From Alphaproteobacteria bacterium (GTDB taxonomy: Bacteria > Pseudomonadota > Alphaproteobacteria > Micropepsales > Micropepsaceae), in the NCBI GenBank assembly GCA_023259375.1, contig JAHFQC010000021.1:1-64000 (forward strand): DNA of 64,000 nt. Reading direction: 5' to 3'. Positions 26,101 to 35,768 of this stretch are shown piece after piece. The notes under the pieces were generated by a model that did no database searches, had not been told where the DNA came from, and saw nothing but the letters and a program-made list of their open reading frames with translations. The position numbers were made by a program, and so were the translations under genes. Position 1 is the first letter of the stretch. Each line of letters begins with the position of its first letter.

Positions 26101-27531
26101 GTGGAGTTCATCAAGCGACTGCGCAGTCAACGAAGCACGGACGTCCGTGTCCTGAAGGCGCAGTTGGACCTGACATCGCAAACCGTCCGTTCAACGCGGC
26201 TTTCCTCGCCGTTTTGGGCGTTGGCGATTGCATGGCTTGGATCGGACAGTTTCGGCGCCTTCGGGCATGCCAGCTTCAATGTCGCGGTGTTCGTGCCGGT
26301 GATCGTGTCGGCCACGATGATCCTGTCGGCCAGCGTGGTGTCGATTTACCAATACGATACGTCGGACTCCAACGAATACGAACGCACCCGTCCGTGGTTC
26401 TCGCGTATCGTCGCGATGCAGGCGATCATCTCCGCCGCCTGGGGCCTTGCTCCATGGCTGCTGTGGGATCCGTCGTCGGTGATGAACCACATCTATCTCG
26501 GCGGCGTCGCGGCAGCGGTGCTGGCGATGCTGGTGGTCAGCCGTTCGAGCCACATGGACATGTTCCTGGCCTCGATCGTGCCGGTGACGCTGATGTCGAG
26601 CGTCCGCTTCATGATCTCGGACAGCGTCATCGACTTCGGTATTGCGCTGATCCTGCCGGCCTTCGCCGCCCAGCTTCTGGTCGACGGCCGCCGCCTGATG
26701 CATCGCCTCGACGAGGACTCGCGCTTGCGTTTCCAGGTCGAAGACCTTGCGCGCGAACTCGAAGAAACCCGCGACGACGCGCTGAGGAAGAGGTTCGAGG
26801 CCGAGACGGCCAACGCCTCCAAGACCGCGTTCCTCGCCAATATGTCTCACGAGTTGCGTACGCCGCTGAACGCCATTCTCGGCTTCTCGGAAATCATCGC
26901 GCAGGAATGCTTCGGTCCGGTCGGTTCGGCGCGCTACAAGGAATACGCCGGCGACATCCATTCGTCGGGCGCGCACTTGCTGTCGCTGATCAACGACCTG
27001 CTTGACGTTGCCAAGATCGAAGCCGGCAAGATGGAAATCGCGCCGCATCCGATCGATGCGCACCGCACCTTCGACATCGCCTTGAAGCTGATCGGCGCCA
27101 AGGCGCGCGAGAAGAAGCAGGAACTCGTGATTTCGGTTCTGCCCGATGCGCCGCCGCTTTATGCCGACGAACGCGCGCTGAAGCAGATCCTGATCAATCT
27201 TGTCTCCAACGCCGTGAAGTTCACGCCGGAGGGCGGCAAGATCGCCGTCACCGCAGGCGCGGCCAACGGCGGCGGCTTCCAGATCATCTGCGAAGACAAC
27301 GGTCCGGGCATTCCGCGCGAAAAACTCGACAAGATCTTCACGCCGTTCAGCCAGGTCGACAACCGCTACGACCGCCAAGCCGGCGGCACCGGCCTTGGTC
27401 TGGCGCTGGTGCGCGGCCTAGCCGAACTGCATGGCGGCCGGGCGTGGCTGGAAAGCGAATACGGCAAGGGCTGCCGCGCCTACGTGGTGCTGCCGGCCGA
27501 GCCGCCGAAGCAATCGTCCGAAGCCGCGTAG
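26101..27531 (+). CDS. Membrane sensor histidine kinase (second of the pair)
   Basis: 476 residues, same layout as the previous gene: hydrophobic region at about 35-195, linker LEETRDDALRKRFEAETANASKTAFLANM, HisKA SHELRTPLNAILGFSEI, then NLVSNAVKFTPEGG, EDNGPGIP and GGTGLGLAL. The kinase halves of the two proteins are clearly paralogous while the membrane halves are diverged, suggesting duplication then change of input. GTG 26101 has SD AAGGGG. It is 82 bp after the first kinase. No receiver domain or response regulator nearby, so both must talk to distant partners. Confidence 0.92.
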   Translation: MEFIKRLRSQRSTDVRVLKAQLDLTSQTVRSTRLSSPFWALAIAWLGSDSFGAFGHASFNVAVFVPVIVSATMILSASVVSIYQYDTSDSNEYERTRPWFSRIVAMQAIISAAWGLAPWLLWDPSSVMNHIYLGGVAAAVLAMLVVSRSSHMDMFLASIVPVTLMSSVRFMISDSVIDFGIALILPAFAAQLLVDGRRLMHRLDEDSRLRFQVEDLARELEETRDDALRKRFEAETANASKTAFLANMSHELRTPLNAILGFSEIIAQECFGPVGSARYKEYAGDIHSSGAHLLSLINDLLDVAKIEAGKMEIAPHPIDAHRTFDIALKLIGAKAREKKQELVISVLPDAPPLYADERALKQILINLVSNAVKFTPEGGKIAVTAGAANGGGFQIICEDNGPGIPREKLDKIFTPFSQVDNRYDRQAGGTGLGLALVRGLAELHGGRAWLESEYGKGCRAYVVLPAEPPKQSSEAA

Positions 27532-27553
27532 AACGGCAGGAGGGCAGGGCGCG

Positions 27554-27742
27554 ATGCATTGGAGAAAGCCATTTCCGCCCAAGAATGCATCGGTTCTCGA
27601 CGAACTGATTGCCGTGGTGCGGACTTCATTCCATCCCGAGAAGGTGATGGCCGGGAAGGTTGTGCCGGCCGTCGATCTGCCCGACGAATTACCGGCCGCT
27701 GAACCCGCCGAGGACGCGCCGCCAGCGCTGACGAAAGCTTAG
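27554..27742 (+). CDS. Microprotein, first of two related tandem ORFs
   Basis: 62 residues: N-terminal PFPPKNASVLDELIAVVRTSFHPEK, then an acidic Pro/Ala-rich C-terminus (LPDELPAAEPAEDAPP). SD AGGAGGGCAGGG precedes ATG 27554, 22 bp after the second histidine kinase stop, so it may be translated from that mRNA. The segment VLDELIAVVRTSFHP recurs as VLHELLTLLRESFAP in the next small ORF, which argues both are real. No known family. Could be a kinase-associated small protein or, speculatively, a peptide precursor. Confidence 0.55.
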   Translation: MHWRKPFPPKNASVLDELIAVVRTSFHPEKVMAGKVVPAVDLPDELPAAEPAEDAPPALTKA

Positions 27743-27760
27743 CGCCTACGCAGGTATGCC

Positions 27761-27925
27761 ATGCCGAGCAAACGCCGCTTCGCCGTCCTGCACGAACTCC
27801 TCACGCTGCTGCGCGAGAGTTTTGCGCCCAAATCCGGACGCTTCCTGCCGTTCGATGCGTGCCCGACCAAGTTCGCTCCGCCGATGAAAAAGGCAGACGC
27901 CGGGCATCGCGATCCAGTGCGGTAG
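27761..27925 (+). CDS. Microprotein, second related ORF (below ORF-track length cutoff)
   Basis: 54 residues, too short for the ORF track. It starts ATG 27761 (CAGGT five bases upstream) and reads MPSKRRFAVLHELLTLLRES, then a different tail with one Cys and several Pro/Lys. The pattern VL-x-EL-x4-R-x-SF-x-P is shared with the ORF just upstream while the C-termini differ. Stop TAG at 27923-27925, 19 bases before the end of the convergent radical SAM gene. Function unknown. Confidence 0.45.
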   Translation: MPSKRRFAVLHELLTLLRESFAPKSGRFLPFDACPTKFAPPMKKADAGHRDPVR

Positions 27926-27944
27926 ATCTGGCCGGTGCGGTAGA

Positions 27945-29081
27945 TCAGGCCGTTGCTGCGGGTGTCGTCTTGCGCGGCGCCAGTTTCTTGATCACGCCGG
28001 CTTCGTCGATCACCGCCTTGAACGAGGCGCCGAGACCGGACTGGCCGAACCGGCCGGCGGCGGAACCCAGACGGCCACGCGACAGGTCCTGCATCGCTTC
28101 CGACACCGCAATGCCGAAATGCATCATCGCGGACGTGTCGCGATAGCAGTTCTGATTGCAAGAGGTGCAGCGGTCTTCGTAGTCGGGCAGCTTGTCGAGA
28201 TCGAGCACCGAGCCCATCGGCTCGTGCCAGTTCTCGCAACGCCAAATCTGCAGGTTCCAGTCGAGGTAGTAGTAGCGCTTGCCGCCGACGCAGGGGATGC
28301 GCTGCTCTTCGTGACGGGCATAGCGGCGCAGGTCGTTGAGCGAGGCGATCGGGTTCATCACCGTGAAGCGCTTCTTGAGGGCGAGAATGGAGTCGATCGC
28401 CTTCTCGAGTTCGGCGTCGGTGAAGTTCACCAGATCGGAATCGGGATTGAACACCAGCGACGACGATCCGAACGGCTCCAGCCGCGGATAGGAGAAGCTG
28501 ACCGCATCGCAGCCGACGTAGTTCAGGATCTCGGGCATGCGCTCGAAATCGACCAGCTTCGACACCGTCACGACCGCGACGGTCGGCAGGCCGGCGGCCT
28601 TGGCGATGGCGACGGACTTCTTCAGGCGCTCGACCACGCCCTTGAGGCCGCGGTTCTTCTCGTGCACGGCCGGGTCATGGCTGTCGAGCGAGAAGAGGAG
28701 GGTGGACAGGCCGGCTTCGATCATCGGGCCGATCTTGTCGGGCAAGAGGAAGCCGTTCGAGATCATCGCCGGACGCATGTCGTTCTTGGCGATGGCGGCG
28801 CACATCTCGATGATGTCGGGATGCAGGAGCGGCTCGCCGCCCTGGAAATTCACATAGCGGACGCCACGGCGATACAGGATCGGCAGCGCCTCGATGAACT
28901 TCTCTTTGTCGATGAAGCGGCGGTCAGTGACGATCTGCTTGTCGTGGGCGAAGCAGCAGAAATTGCATTTTGCCTGGCAGACGTTGGTGACTGAAACGTC
29001 GCAAACCGACGGCACCAGATTTTTCGCCCAACGACCCAGCGCATTGGCTTCGGCCGATTCCGACGTATGTGCTTCACTCAA
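27945..29081 (-). CDS. Radical SAM protein with SPASM-like C-terminus
   Basis: 378 residues. The radical SAM 4Fe-4S motif is CQAKCNFC near residue 35, followed by NFQGGEPLLHP (SAM contact) and ISNGFLL. The C-terminal part has extra cysteines: CVGG ... WRCENW ... CTSCNQNC, a SPASM/twitch-like auxiliary-cluster pattern. SPASM enzymes often modify peptides, but the substrate cannot be named. The ORF opens at 29207, yet AGGGGA with six bases spacing before TTG 29081 (LSEAHTSESAE) suggests a TTG start. Convergent with two microprotein ORFs. Confidence 0.87.
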   Translation of the reverse strand: MSEAHTSESAEANALGRWAKNLVPSVCDVSVTNVCQAKCNFCCFAHDKQIVTDRRFIDKEKFIEALPILYRRGVRYVNFQGGEPLLHPDIIEMCAAIAKNDMRPAMISNGFLLPDKIGPMIEAGLSTLLFSLDSHDPAVHEKNRGLKGVVERLKKSVAIAKAAGLPTVAVVTVSKLVDFERMPEILNYVGCDAVSFSYPRLEPFGSSSLVFNPDSDLVNFTDAELEKAIDSILALKKRFTVMNPIASLNDLRRYARHEEQRIPCVGGKRYYYLDWNLQIWRCENWHEPMGSVLDLDKLPDYEDRCTSCNQNCYRDTSAMMHFGIAVSEAMQDLSRGRLGSAAGRFGQSGLGASFKAVIDEAGVIKKLAPRKTTPAATA

Positions 29082-29239
29082 GAGAAATCCCCTGTACCTG
29101 AAATACTTGCTTGCCAGATGTGCGGCGTTTTTGCGCCGCAGCGTCAATGATGTCGACCCGCGTGATGTCGCGGAGTGGCAAGTTACAATCAATCTAGCCG
29201 CGCGCAAACCCCAGGGTTAATGCCACAACCGGGGTAGGG

Positions 29240-29821
29240 TCAAGGAAGTGGCAAAGCGTGCGCCATCGCGGCGTCCAGTGCGCGCTGCGCCAGTTTGCGG
29301 GCCTTGGCATTGCCGAGCACGCGGCTCGAATGCTGGTAGCCGAGCGTGATGCTGCGGAACTCGAAGGCGGCCTGCTCGGCTGCGGCGGGCGAGGCCCCGC
29401 CATCACGGAACATCGTGGTCAGAAGCTCCTGGAAGCGGTGCTGCTTGGCAACGAGATTGTTCCAGGGCTCGCCGTCCTCAGGCGTGAGTTCGAAACAGGC
29501 GCTCATGATCGGGCAGCCGCCCGGAAATGACGGATCGTCGATCCAGTCCATGCAGCGCTTGAGAAGCTGCCTCAGCCGGACTTGCGGCGTCGCGCTCGGC
29601 GGCAGAAGGGCAATGACCCGCGTCTGATAGAGACTGCCGGCATGGTCGAGCACGGCACCCTGGAGCGCCTGCTTCGAGCCGAAATGGGCGAACAGCCCGG
29701 CTTTCGACAGCGACAACACCTCCGCCAGCCGGCCGATGGTCAGCCCGCCGAGGCCATCGCGGCTGGCCAATTTCACCGCCGCGTCGAGGATGCGTGCCCT
29801 GGTCTGCAGTCCCTTGTCCAT
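29240..29821 (-). CDS. TetR/AcrR family transcriptional regulator
   Basis: 193 residues. TetR DNA-binding domain at 5-55: RARILDAAVKLASRDGLGGLTIGRLAEVLSLSKAGLFAHFGSK. The C-terminal ligand domain carries GGCPIMSAC, similar to regulators of the YxaF/AcrR type. A perfect 26-bp palindrome lies 32 bp upstream, between this gene and the divergent QueG-like gene, and is its probable operator, giving autoregulation and control of the neighbour. Confidence 0.93.
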   Translation of the reverse strand: MDKGLQTRARILDAAVKLASRDGLGGLTIGRLAEVLSLSKAGLFAHFGSKQALQGAVLDHAGSLYQTRVIALLPPSATPQVRLRQLLKRCMDWIDDPSFPGGCPIMSACFELTPEDGEPWNNLVAKQHRFQELLTTMFRDGGASPAAAEQAAFEFRSITLGYQHSSRVLGNAKARKLAQRALDAAMAHALPLP

Positions 29822-29853
29822 GACGGGTTCCCTTTTGCCGGGTGGTCTGCTAG

Positions 29854-29879
29854 AAATAAAACGAACGTTCGTTTTATTT
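29854..29879. promoter_or_regulatory. Probable TetR operator (26-bp perfect palindrome)
   Basis: The half-site AAATAAAACGAAC is followed by its exact reverse complement, centred on AACGTT. It stands alone in the 85-bp divergent gap between the TetR gene and the QueG-like gene. The core ACGAACGTTCGT matches the AACGAACG-type sites of many TetR regulators. Binding itself is inferred. Confidence 0.85.
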
Positions 29880-29906
29880 ACGCGATCCGGCGGAGGGGAT
29901 CAAGGC

Positions 29907-30605
29907 ATGACTTTCGATATCAAGGAGTTTCTCGTCGGTCGCGGCGCCAGTGTTGCCGGTGTTGCCGCTATCGAGCGGTTTGCCGCCGCGCCGGTAGGGT
30001 TTCATCCTCACGATGTCATGGCCGGGTGCCGCGCGGTGGTCGTGTTCGGGATTGCGCTGCCGCGGGCTCTGCTCAGAAGCGAACGGCGGATCACGTATCT
30101 GAAGGCGATGCTCGAAGCCCTGGCCGAACTCGACCGGCTGTCGCTCCTGGCGGCGGTCGAGATCGAGCGGCACGGCGGCGAGGCAATGCCGCTGCCTTCG
30201 GACTCGCCGGAAGAGTATTGGGATGAGACGACAAAAACGGCCAAAGGCATCCTGTCGATGAAACATGCGGGCGAGCTGGCGGGGCTCGGTCATATCGGCA
30301 AGAACACGCTGCTGAACAATCCGCGCTATGGCAACCGGCTGATGCTGGGCGCCGTGCTGACCAATCTCGAACTGCCGTCCGATCCCTTGTCCGAAGGTTT
30401 CGTCTGTCCGCCGGACTGCCGCATCTGCCTCGACAGTTGTCCGCAAAAGGCGCTCGACAGCATCACACTGAACCAGAGCCGCTGCCGCGAATTGATCTAC
30501 GGCACCGATGGGCACGGCCAGCGCGTCTGCAACTGCAACCGCTGCCGGACCTTATGCCCGCAAGCGCTGCGACGGCCGCCGGCGCGGGAGTGGGCGGACA
30601 CATGA
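29907..30605 (+). CDS. 4Fe-4S protein, short QueG-like (epoxyqueuosine reductase family)
   Basis: 232 residues. KHAGELAGLGHIGKNTLL and the two cysteine clusters CPPDCRICLDSCP and CNCNRCRTLCP are those of epoxyqueuosine-reductase-like proteins with two 4Fe-4S clusters. True QueG is usually longer, with a C-terminal HEAT domain that is missing here, so this may be a paralogue with another substrate. ATG 29907 has GGAGGGG upstream. Divergent from TetR with a shared operator, so likely induced by the TetR ligand. Converges with the methyltransferase gene. Confidence 0.8.
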   Translation: MTFDIKEFLVGRGASVAGVAAIERFAAAPVGFHPHDVMAGCRAVVVFGIALPRALLRSERRITYLKAMLEALAELDRLSLLAAVEIERHGGEAMPLPSDSPEEYWDETTKTAKGILSMKHAGELAGLGHIGKNTLLNNPRYGNRLMLGAVLTNLELPSDPLSEGFVCPPDCRICLDSCPQKALDSITLNQSRCRELIYGTDGHGQRVCNCNRCRTLCPQALRRPPAREWADT

Positions 30606-30624
30606 TATCCGCCCCCGTCTCCGT

Positions 30625-31257
30625 TCAGGCCGTTCGTTGGATGATGGCAAACCACATCTTGAGGCCGGCCAGTTGTTCGGGATGCTCGAAGGCCGGATTC
30701 AATTCGCTCTCGGCGTAGTCGAGGCATTCGATCGACCAGCCCTCGGCAAAATCACGCGCGATGTCCTGCCGTGTGAGACCGCCGCCCGGGGCATTCGGAC
30801 CATCGGCGAATGCGAACAGGAACAACCGGCCATCCGGCTTCAGCACATGACGGAGGCCGGCGATATAGTGGTGACGGTCGACCGGCTCGTAAATGTGATA
30901 GAGGCCGCTATCGATCACCGAGGCGAAGCTGCGGTTCCAGCTCCACAGGGTCATCGCATCCTTGACCAGAAAATCAACCGAGACGCCTTGGGCTTGTGCC
31001 CGCGCCTTGGCGAGCGCGATCGCCTGTTCGACGAAATCGATGCCGGTGACGGCGAGGCCGCGGGCAGCGAAATAGACCGAGGTGCCGCCGGTGCCGCAGC
31101 CGCAATCGAGCAGCGGACCTTCGATCTGATCCGCGACGGCGATGAAGGGCGGTTGCGGCTTGCCGATATCCCAGGGCGGGCTGGATTCGGCGTAGATTTT
31201 GGTAAAGCCGGCCTGGGGCGTTTCGGCGTCGGGAGCCGGCTTTTGGGCATGGGTCAT
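30625..31257 (-). CDS. Class I SAM-dependent methyltransferase
   Basis: 210 residues. The SAM-binding motif I is LLDCGCGTGGTSVYFAARG, with the acidic motif II residue in VTGIDFVEQAI; motif III-like VIDSGLYHIYEP precedes LRHVLKPDGRLFLFAFAD. The starting segment AESSPPWDIGKPQPPF is typical of the small-molecule/thiopurine-type methyltransferases. Substrate unknown. It lies 55 bp downstream of the second TetR gene on the same strand and could be regulated by it. Confidence 0.88.
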   Translation of the reverse strand: MTHAQKPAPDAETPQAGFTKIYAESSPPWDIGKPQPPFIAVADQIEGPLLDCGCGTGGTSVYFAARGLAVTGIDFVEQAIALAKARAQAQGVSVDFLVKDAMTLWSWNRSFASVIDSGLYHIYEPVDRHHYIAGLRHVLKPDGRLFLFAFADGPNAPGGGLTRQDIARDFAEGWSIECLDYAESELNPAFEHPEQLAGLKMWFAIIQRTA

Positions 31258-31312
31258 CGATAACCTCCGAGGGTTTTGGGCAAGCGTTGCGAAGAAGAGC
31301 GGCGAGGACGGA

Positions 31313-31990
31313 TCAGTCGTCGGGCAGCGGTGTCGCCAAAACGCCGTCGATGATCACATCGAGCGCCCAGTAGAAACGGCTCTTGGGCGTGCTGCTGAAA
31401 AACTGATCGCGCGAGGCATAAAGCAGCGGGAATTCCTCGGGCGACAAACTGTTGAGAATGGTCTTGGCGCGCTCGAGATCATGACCTTTGTCGCGCCAAT
31501 TGCATTGTTCGGCAGCGACGGCCGTGACGTGCAAGAGCAGGGCATCGACGGCGAGAGCCGCACGGGTTGCCAAGACGCCGCCTTCCATCAGGAGCTCGAG
31601 CATTTTCTCGACGATGTGCAGCGCATTGGGGCCGCCCGAGACCTGCATCATCGCAAGCTGGGCTAGGCCCCGCTTGTTGTAGAGGACCATCAAATACGAG
31701 GTCAGCAGCGTCTTGAGCCGGGCGCGCCAATTGCCCTTGCGGGTCTGCGGCAGGGCGACCTCGGCGAAGGCGGCATCGAGCATCTCGGCGTGCAGATCAT
31801 TGAGATTGGCGAAATAGACGTAGAGCGAGGCCGGGCCGGTATCGAGCTGGGTGGCAACCCGGCGCAGGCTGAGCCCTTCCAAGCCGTCCTTTTCCAGGAG
31901 GGCGAGGGCCGTGGCGACGATCGTTTCGCGGCTCAAAGGCGCTTTGGCGGGACGATTACGGCGGCTGACGGGAGCGGGCTTATCTTCCAT
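31313..31990 (-). CDS. TetR/AcrR family regulator with TetR-type C-terminal domain
   Basis: 225 residues. HTH at about 20-65: SRETIVATALALLEKDGLEGLSLRRVATQLDTGPASLYVYFANLNDL. The LYVYFAN form and the rest (WRARLKTLLTSYLMVLYNKRGLAQLAM) resemble the TetR_C class related to tetracycline repressors. I start at ATG 31990 (MEDKPAPVS) because the ORF-track extension runs through its own operator-like repeats. It is followed by the methyltransferase gene, a possible target. Confidence 0.9.
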   Translation of the reverse strand: MEDKPAPVSRRNRPAKAPLSRETIVATALALLEKDGLEGLSLRRVATQLDTGPASLYVYFANLNDLHAEMLDAAFAEVALPQTRKGNWRARLKTLLTSYLMVLYNKRGLAQLAMMQVSGGPNALHIVEKMLELLMEGGVLATRAALAVDALLLHVTAVAAEQCNWRDKGHDLERAKTILNSLSPEEFPLLYASRDQFFSSTPKSRFYWALDVIIDGVLATPLPDD

Positions 31991-32005
31991 ATTCACACCT
32001 TGCCA

Positions 32006-32040
32006 TAACGAACGGTGTTCGTCAAGAATGGTGTTCGTTA
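32006..32040. promoter_or_regulatory. Operator-like repeats upstream of the second TetR gene
   Basis: ACGAAC-GGT-GTTCGT (32008-32022) is a perfect 15-bp palindrome with a 3-base centre. A further half-site GTGTTCGTTA follows at 32031-32040, so TAACGAAC and GTTCGTTA also bracket the whole element. It sits 16-50 bp before the start codon, as expected for TetR autorepression. Confidence 0.7.
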
Positions 32041-32065
32041 GGTCTGCCATATCCCCCAAAACCAA

Positions 32066-32093
32066 AACCCCCCGGAGTTTCCTCCGAGGGGTT
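32066..32093 (-). terminator. Rho-independent terminator after glnA
   Basis: Stem AACCCC-c-CGGAG with CTCCG-a-GGGGTT, one mismatch, 4-base loop. Read on the minus strand it is followed by TTTTGGTTTT. It is 27 bp past the glnA stop. Confidence 0.8.
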
Positions 32094-32119
32094 CGGCACG
32101 TTCTGACTTCAGGAGAAGG

Positions 32120-33529
<1,410 letters not shown>

Positions 33530-33580
33530 GATTTCAGTCTTCCCCTTCCAGTTGGGAGTTATCGTTCGCCGTATTGATCT

Positions 33581-33919
<339 letters not shown>

Positions 33920-34260
33920 TCAGGACTCCTTGCGCCAGTGGTTCGCGCCGTTAAGGAAATAGCAGGGGTTATGCCAACTTGCGGCTAAGCAAAAGCAAAC
34001 AGAAACAATGGCTTGCGGGACCGATTCGTTTGGTGCCTCCAGGATTGCACAATAATTGCGCTTTGTGCACAACGGACAAGCACAGTTGAGGGCCCTCGCT
34101 GCCCGAATTTTCGCCTATTTCGCCTCCAAGCCCAACCTCTTTTCGAACTACTGCAATCCCCGCACCAACACTGAGACCAAGTCACAAATTTTCCCGAAGG
34201 GGGGATGGACCCGGGGTAAGGGCACTACAAATCCTGCCGCGGGACGTATAGTTCGCCACC
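33920..34260. other. Divergent glnB/nnr intergenic control region
   Basis: 341 bp without a gene. It holds the sigma-54-like element (33961-33977). An inverted pair TGCACAA (34046-34052) and TTGTGCA (34063-34069) lies 127-150 bp before glnB, where an NtrC site would be expected, though its 10-bp spacer does not match the usual NtrC consensus. Nothing else recognisable. Confidence 0.5.
33961..33977 (-). promoter_or_regulatory. Sigma-54 promoter for glnB-glnA
   Basis: On the minus strand TTGGCATAACCCCTGCT matches the -24/-12 consensus TGGCACG-N4-TTGCW, with invariant GG and GC at exact spacing. It ends 42 bases upstream of the glnB start. Sigma-54/NtrC control of glnBA is well established in alphaproteobacteria. 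Confidence 0.75.
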
Positions 34261-35751
34261 ATGCACGACGCTCCGCACGAAATTATTACTGTCGCCCAGA
34301 TGTATGCGGCCGACCGGTTTGCCGCCGAACACGGCGTTCCGACCCTGGCCCTGATGGAAAATGCCGGCCGTGCTGCCGCCGATGTGGTGCTGCGGCGCAA
34401 GCCGACGCCTTGTCCGGCGGTGGTGCTGTGCGGGCCGGGCAACAACGGCGGCGACGGTTTCGTGGTGGCGCGTCTGTTGAAGGCGCGCGGCTGGCCGGTC
34501 ACGGTCGCTTTGCTTGGGGCGCGCGACGCGCTCAAGGGCGATGCGGCGGCCAATGCCGAGCGGTGGGACGGCGAGACCGTGCCGCTGAGCCCGGCGGTTC
34601 TTTCCGGCGCCGACGTGGTGATCGATGCACTTTATGGTGCCGGGCTGTCGCGGCCGCTGGAAGGCGTGGCGCGCGAGACCGTGATGGCGCTCAACGATCA
34701 TCCTGCCCAGGTGGTGGCGATCGATGTGCCGAGCGGTCTGCATGGCGATCTCGGCCGCGCTTATGACGGCCTTTGCGTCGCCGCCGATGCGACGGTGACA
34801 TTCTTCCGCAAAAAACCGGCGCATGTGCTGATGCCCGGACGCATTGCTTGCGGAGCGGTGACCCTGTCGCAGATCGGTATTCCCGATGCGGCGATCGAAG
34901 CGATCAAGCCCAGCATTTTTGTCAACGGCAAACGGTTGTGGGGCAGGGCGTATCCCAGGCCCGATCCGTTGGCGCACAAATACGCCCACGGCCATGCCGT
35001 CGTGGTGTCGGGACCGGCGCATGCCACCGGCGCAGCCCGTCTGGCGGCGCGCGGGGCGCTCCGCATCGGGGCGGGGCTGGTGAGTGTCGCCAGTCCGCGC
35101 GCGTCCGTGGATGTGAATGCGAAACACCTGACGGCAATCATGGTGAAGCCGTTCGACGGCGCCGAAGGACTGGCGCAGCTTCTGGCCGACAAGCGCTACA
35201 ACGCCGTCGCCATCGGCCCCGGCGTCGGGATCGGCGAAGCGACACGCGCCATGGTCTATGCCGTGATCGACAGCGACCGCGCGACGGTGCTCGACGCCGA
35301 TGCGCTGACTTCGTTTACGGGCGAAACCGAAGCGCTGTTCGGTTCGGCGCTGGCCAAGAGCGTGTTGACGCCGCACGAAGGCGAATTCGAACGGCTGTTC
35401 CCGGGGCTGCTGAAATCCTCCTCCAATCGCGTCGAGGCGGCGCGCGAAGCGGCGAAGACCGCCGGCTGCGTCGTGCTGTTGAAAGGTCCCGATACGGTCG
35501 TTGCGGCCCCCGACGGGCGGGTGTCGATCAATGCCAATGCGCCGCCCTATCTGGCGACGGCGGGATCGGGCGATGTGCTGGCCGGCTTCATTCTCGGGCT
35601 CCTGGCGCAACACCTGGAGCCGTTCCTCGCTGCCTCTGCGGCGGTGTGGATGCACGGCCTCGCCGCCACCCAGTTCGGCCCCGGCCTGATCGCCGAAGAC
35701 CTGCCCGAACAGGTGCCCGCGATCCTGCGGCGGTTGTATGAAGAGATTTGA
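34261..35751 (+). CDS. nnr: Bifunctional NAD(P)H-hydrate epimerase / dehydratase
   Basis: 496 residues; repairs hydrated NADH/NADPH. Residues 1-215 are the YjeF-N epimerase (MYAADRFAAEHGVPTLALMENAG, CGPGNNGGDGFVVARLL, VVIDALYGAGLSRP). Residues 230-496 are the ribokinase-like ADP-dependent dehydratase (KYAHGHAVVVSG, LTPHEGEFERLFP, and NAPPYLATAGSGDVLAGFILGLLAQ with the catalytic Asp in GSGDVLAG). Full-length fusion as in E. coli Nnr. Divergent from glnB and close to it, as in several alphaproteobacteria. Confidence 0.96.
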   Translation: MHDAPHEIITVAQMYAADRFAAEHGVPTLALMENAGRAAADVVLRRKPTPCPAVVLCGPGNNGGDGFVVARLLKARGWPVTVALLGARDALKGDAAANAERWDGETVPLSPAVLSGADVVIDALYGAGLSRPLEGVARETVMALNDHPAQVVAIDVPSGLHGDLGRAYDGLCVAADATVTFFRKKPAHVLMPGRIACGAVTLSQIGIPDAAIEAIKPSIFVNGKRLWGRAYPRPDPLAHKYAHGHAVVVSGPAHATGAARLAARGALRIGAGLVSVASPRASVDVNAKHLTAIMVKPFDGAEGLAQLLADKRYNAVAIGPGVGIGEATRAMVYAVIDSDRATVLDADALTSFTGETEALFGSALAKSVLTPHEGEFERLFPGLLKSSSNRVEAAREAAKTAGCVVLLKGPDTVVAAPDGRVSINANAPPYLATAGSGDVLAGFILGLLAQHLEPFLAASAAVWMHGLAATQFGPGLIAEDLPEQVPAILRRLYEEI

Positions 35752-35768
35752 AGTGACGTGCGCACCGC

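Noticed and set aside
34046-34069. Classical NtrC binding site
   Set aside because: The half-sites TGCACAA/TTGTGCA resemble one, but the 10-bp spacer is wrong for the usual 17-19 bp NtrC palindrome, so I list it only as an unexplained inverted pair.
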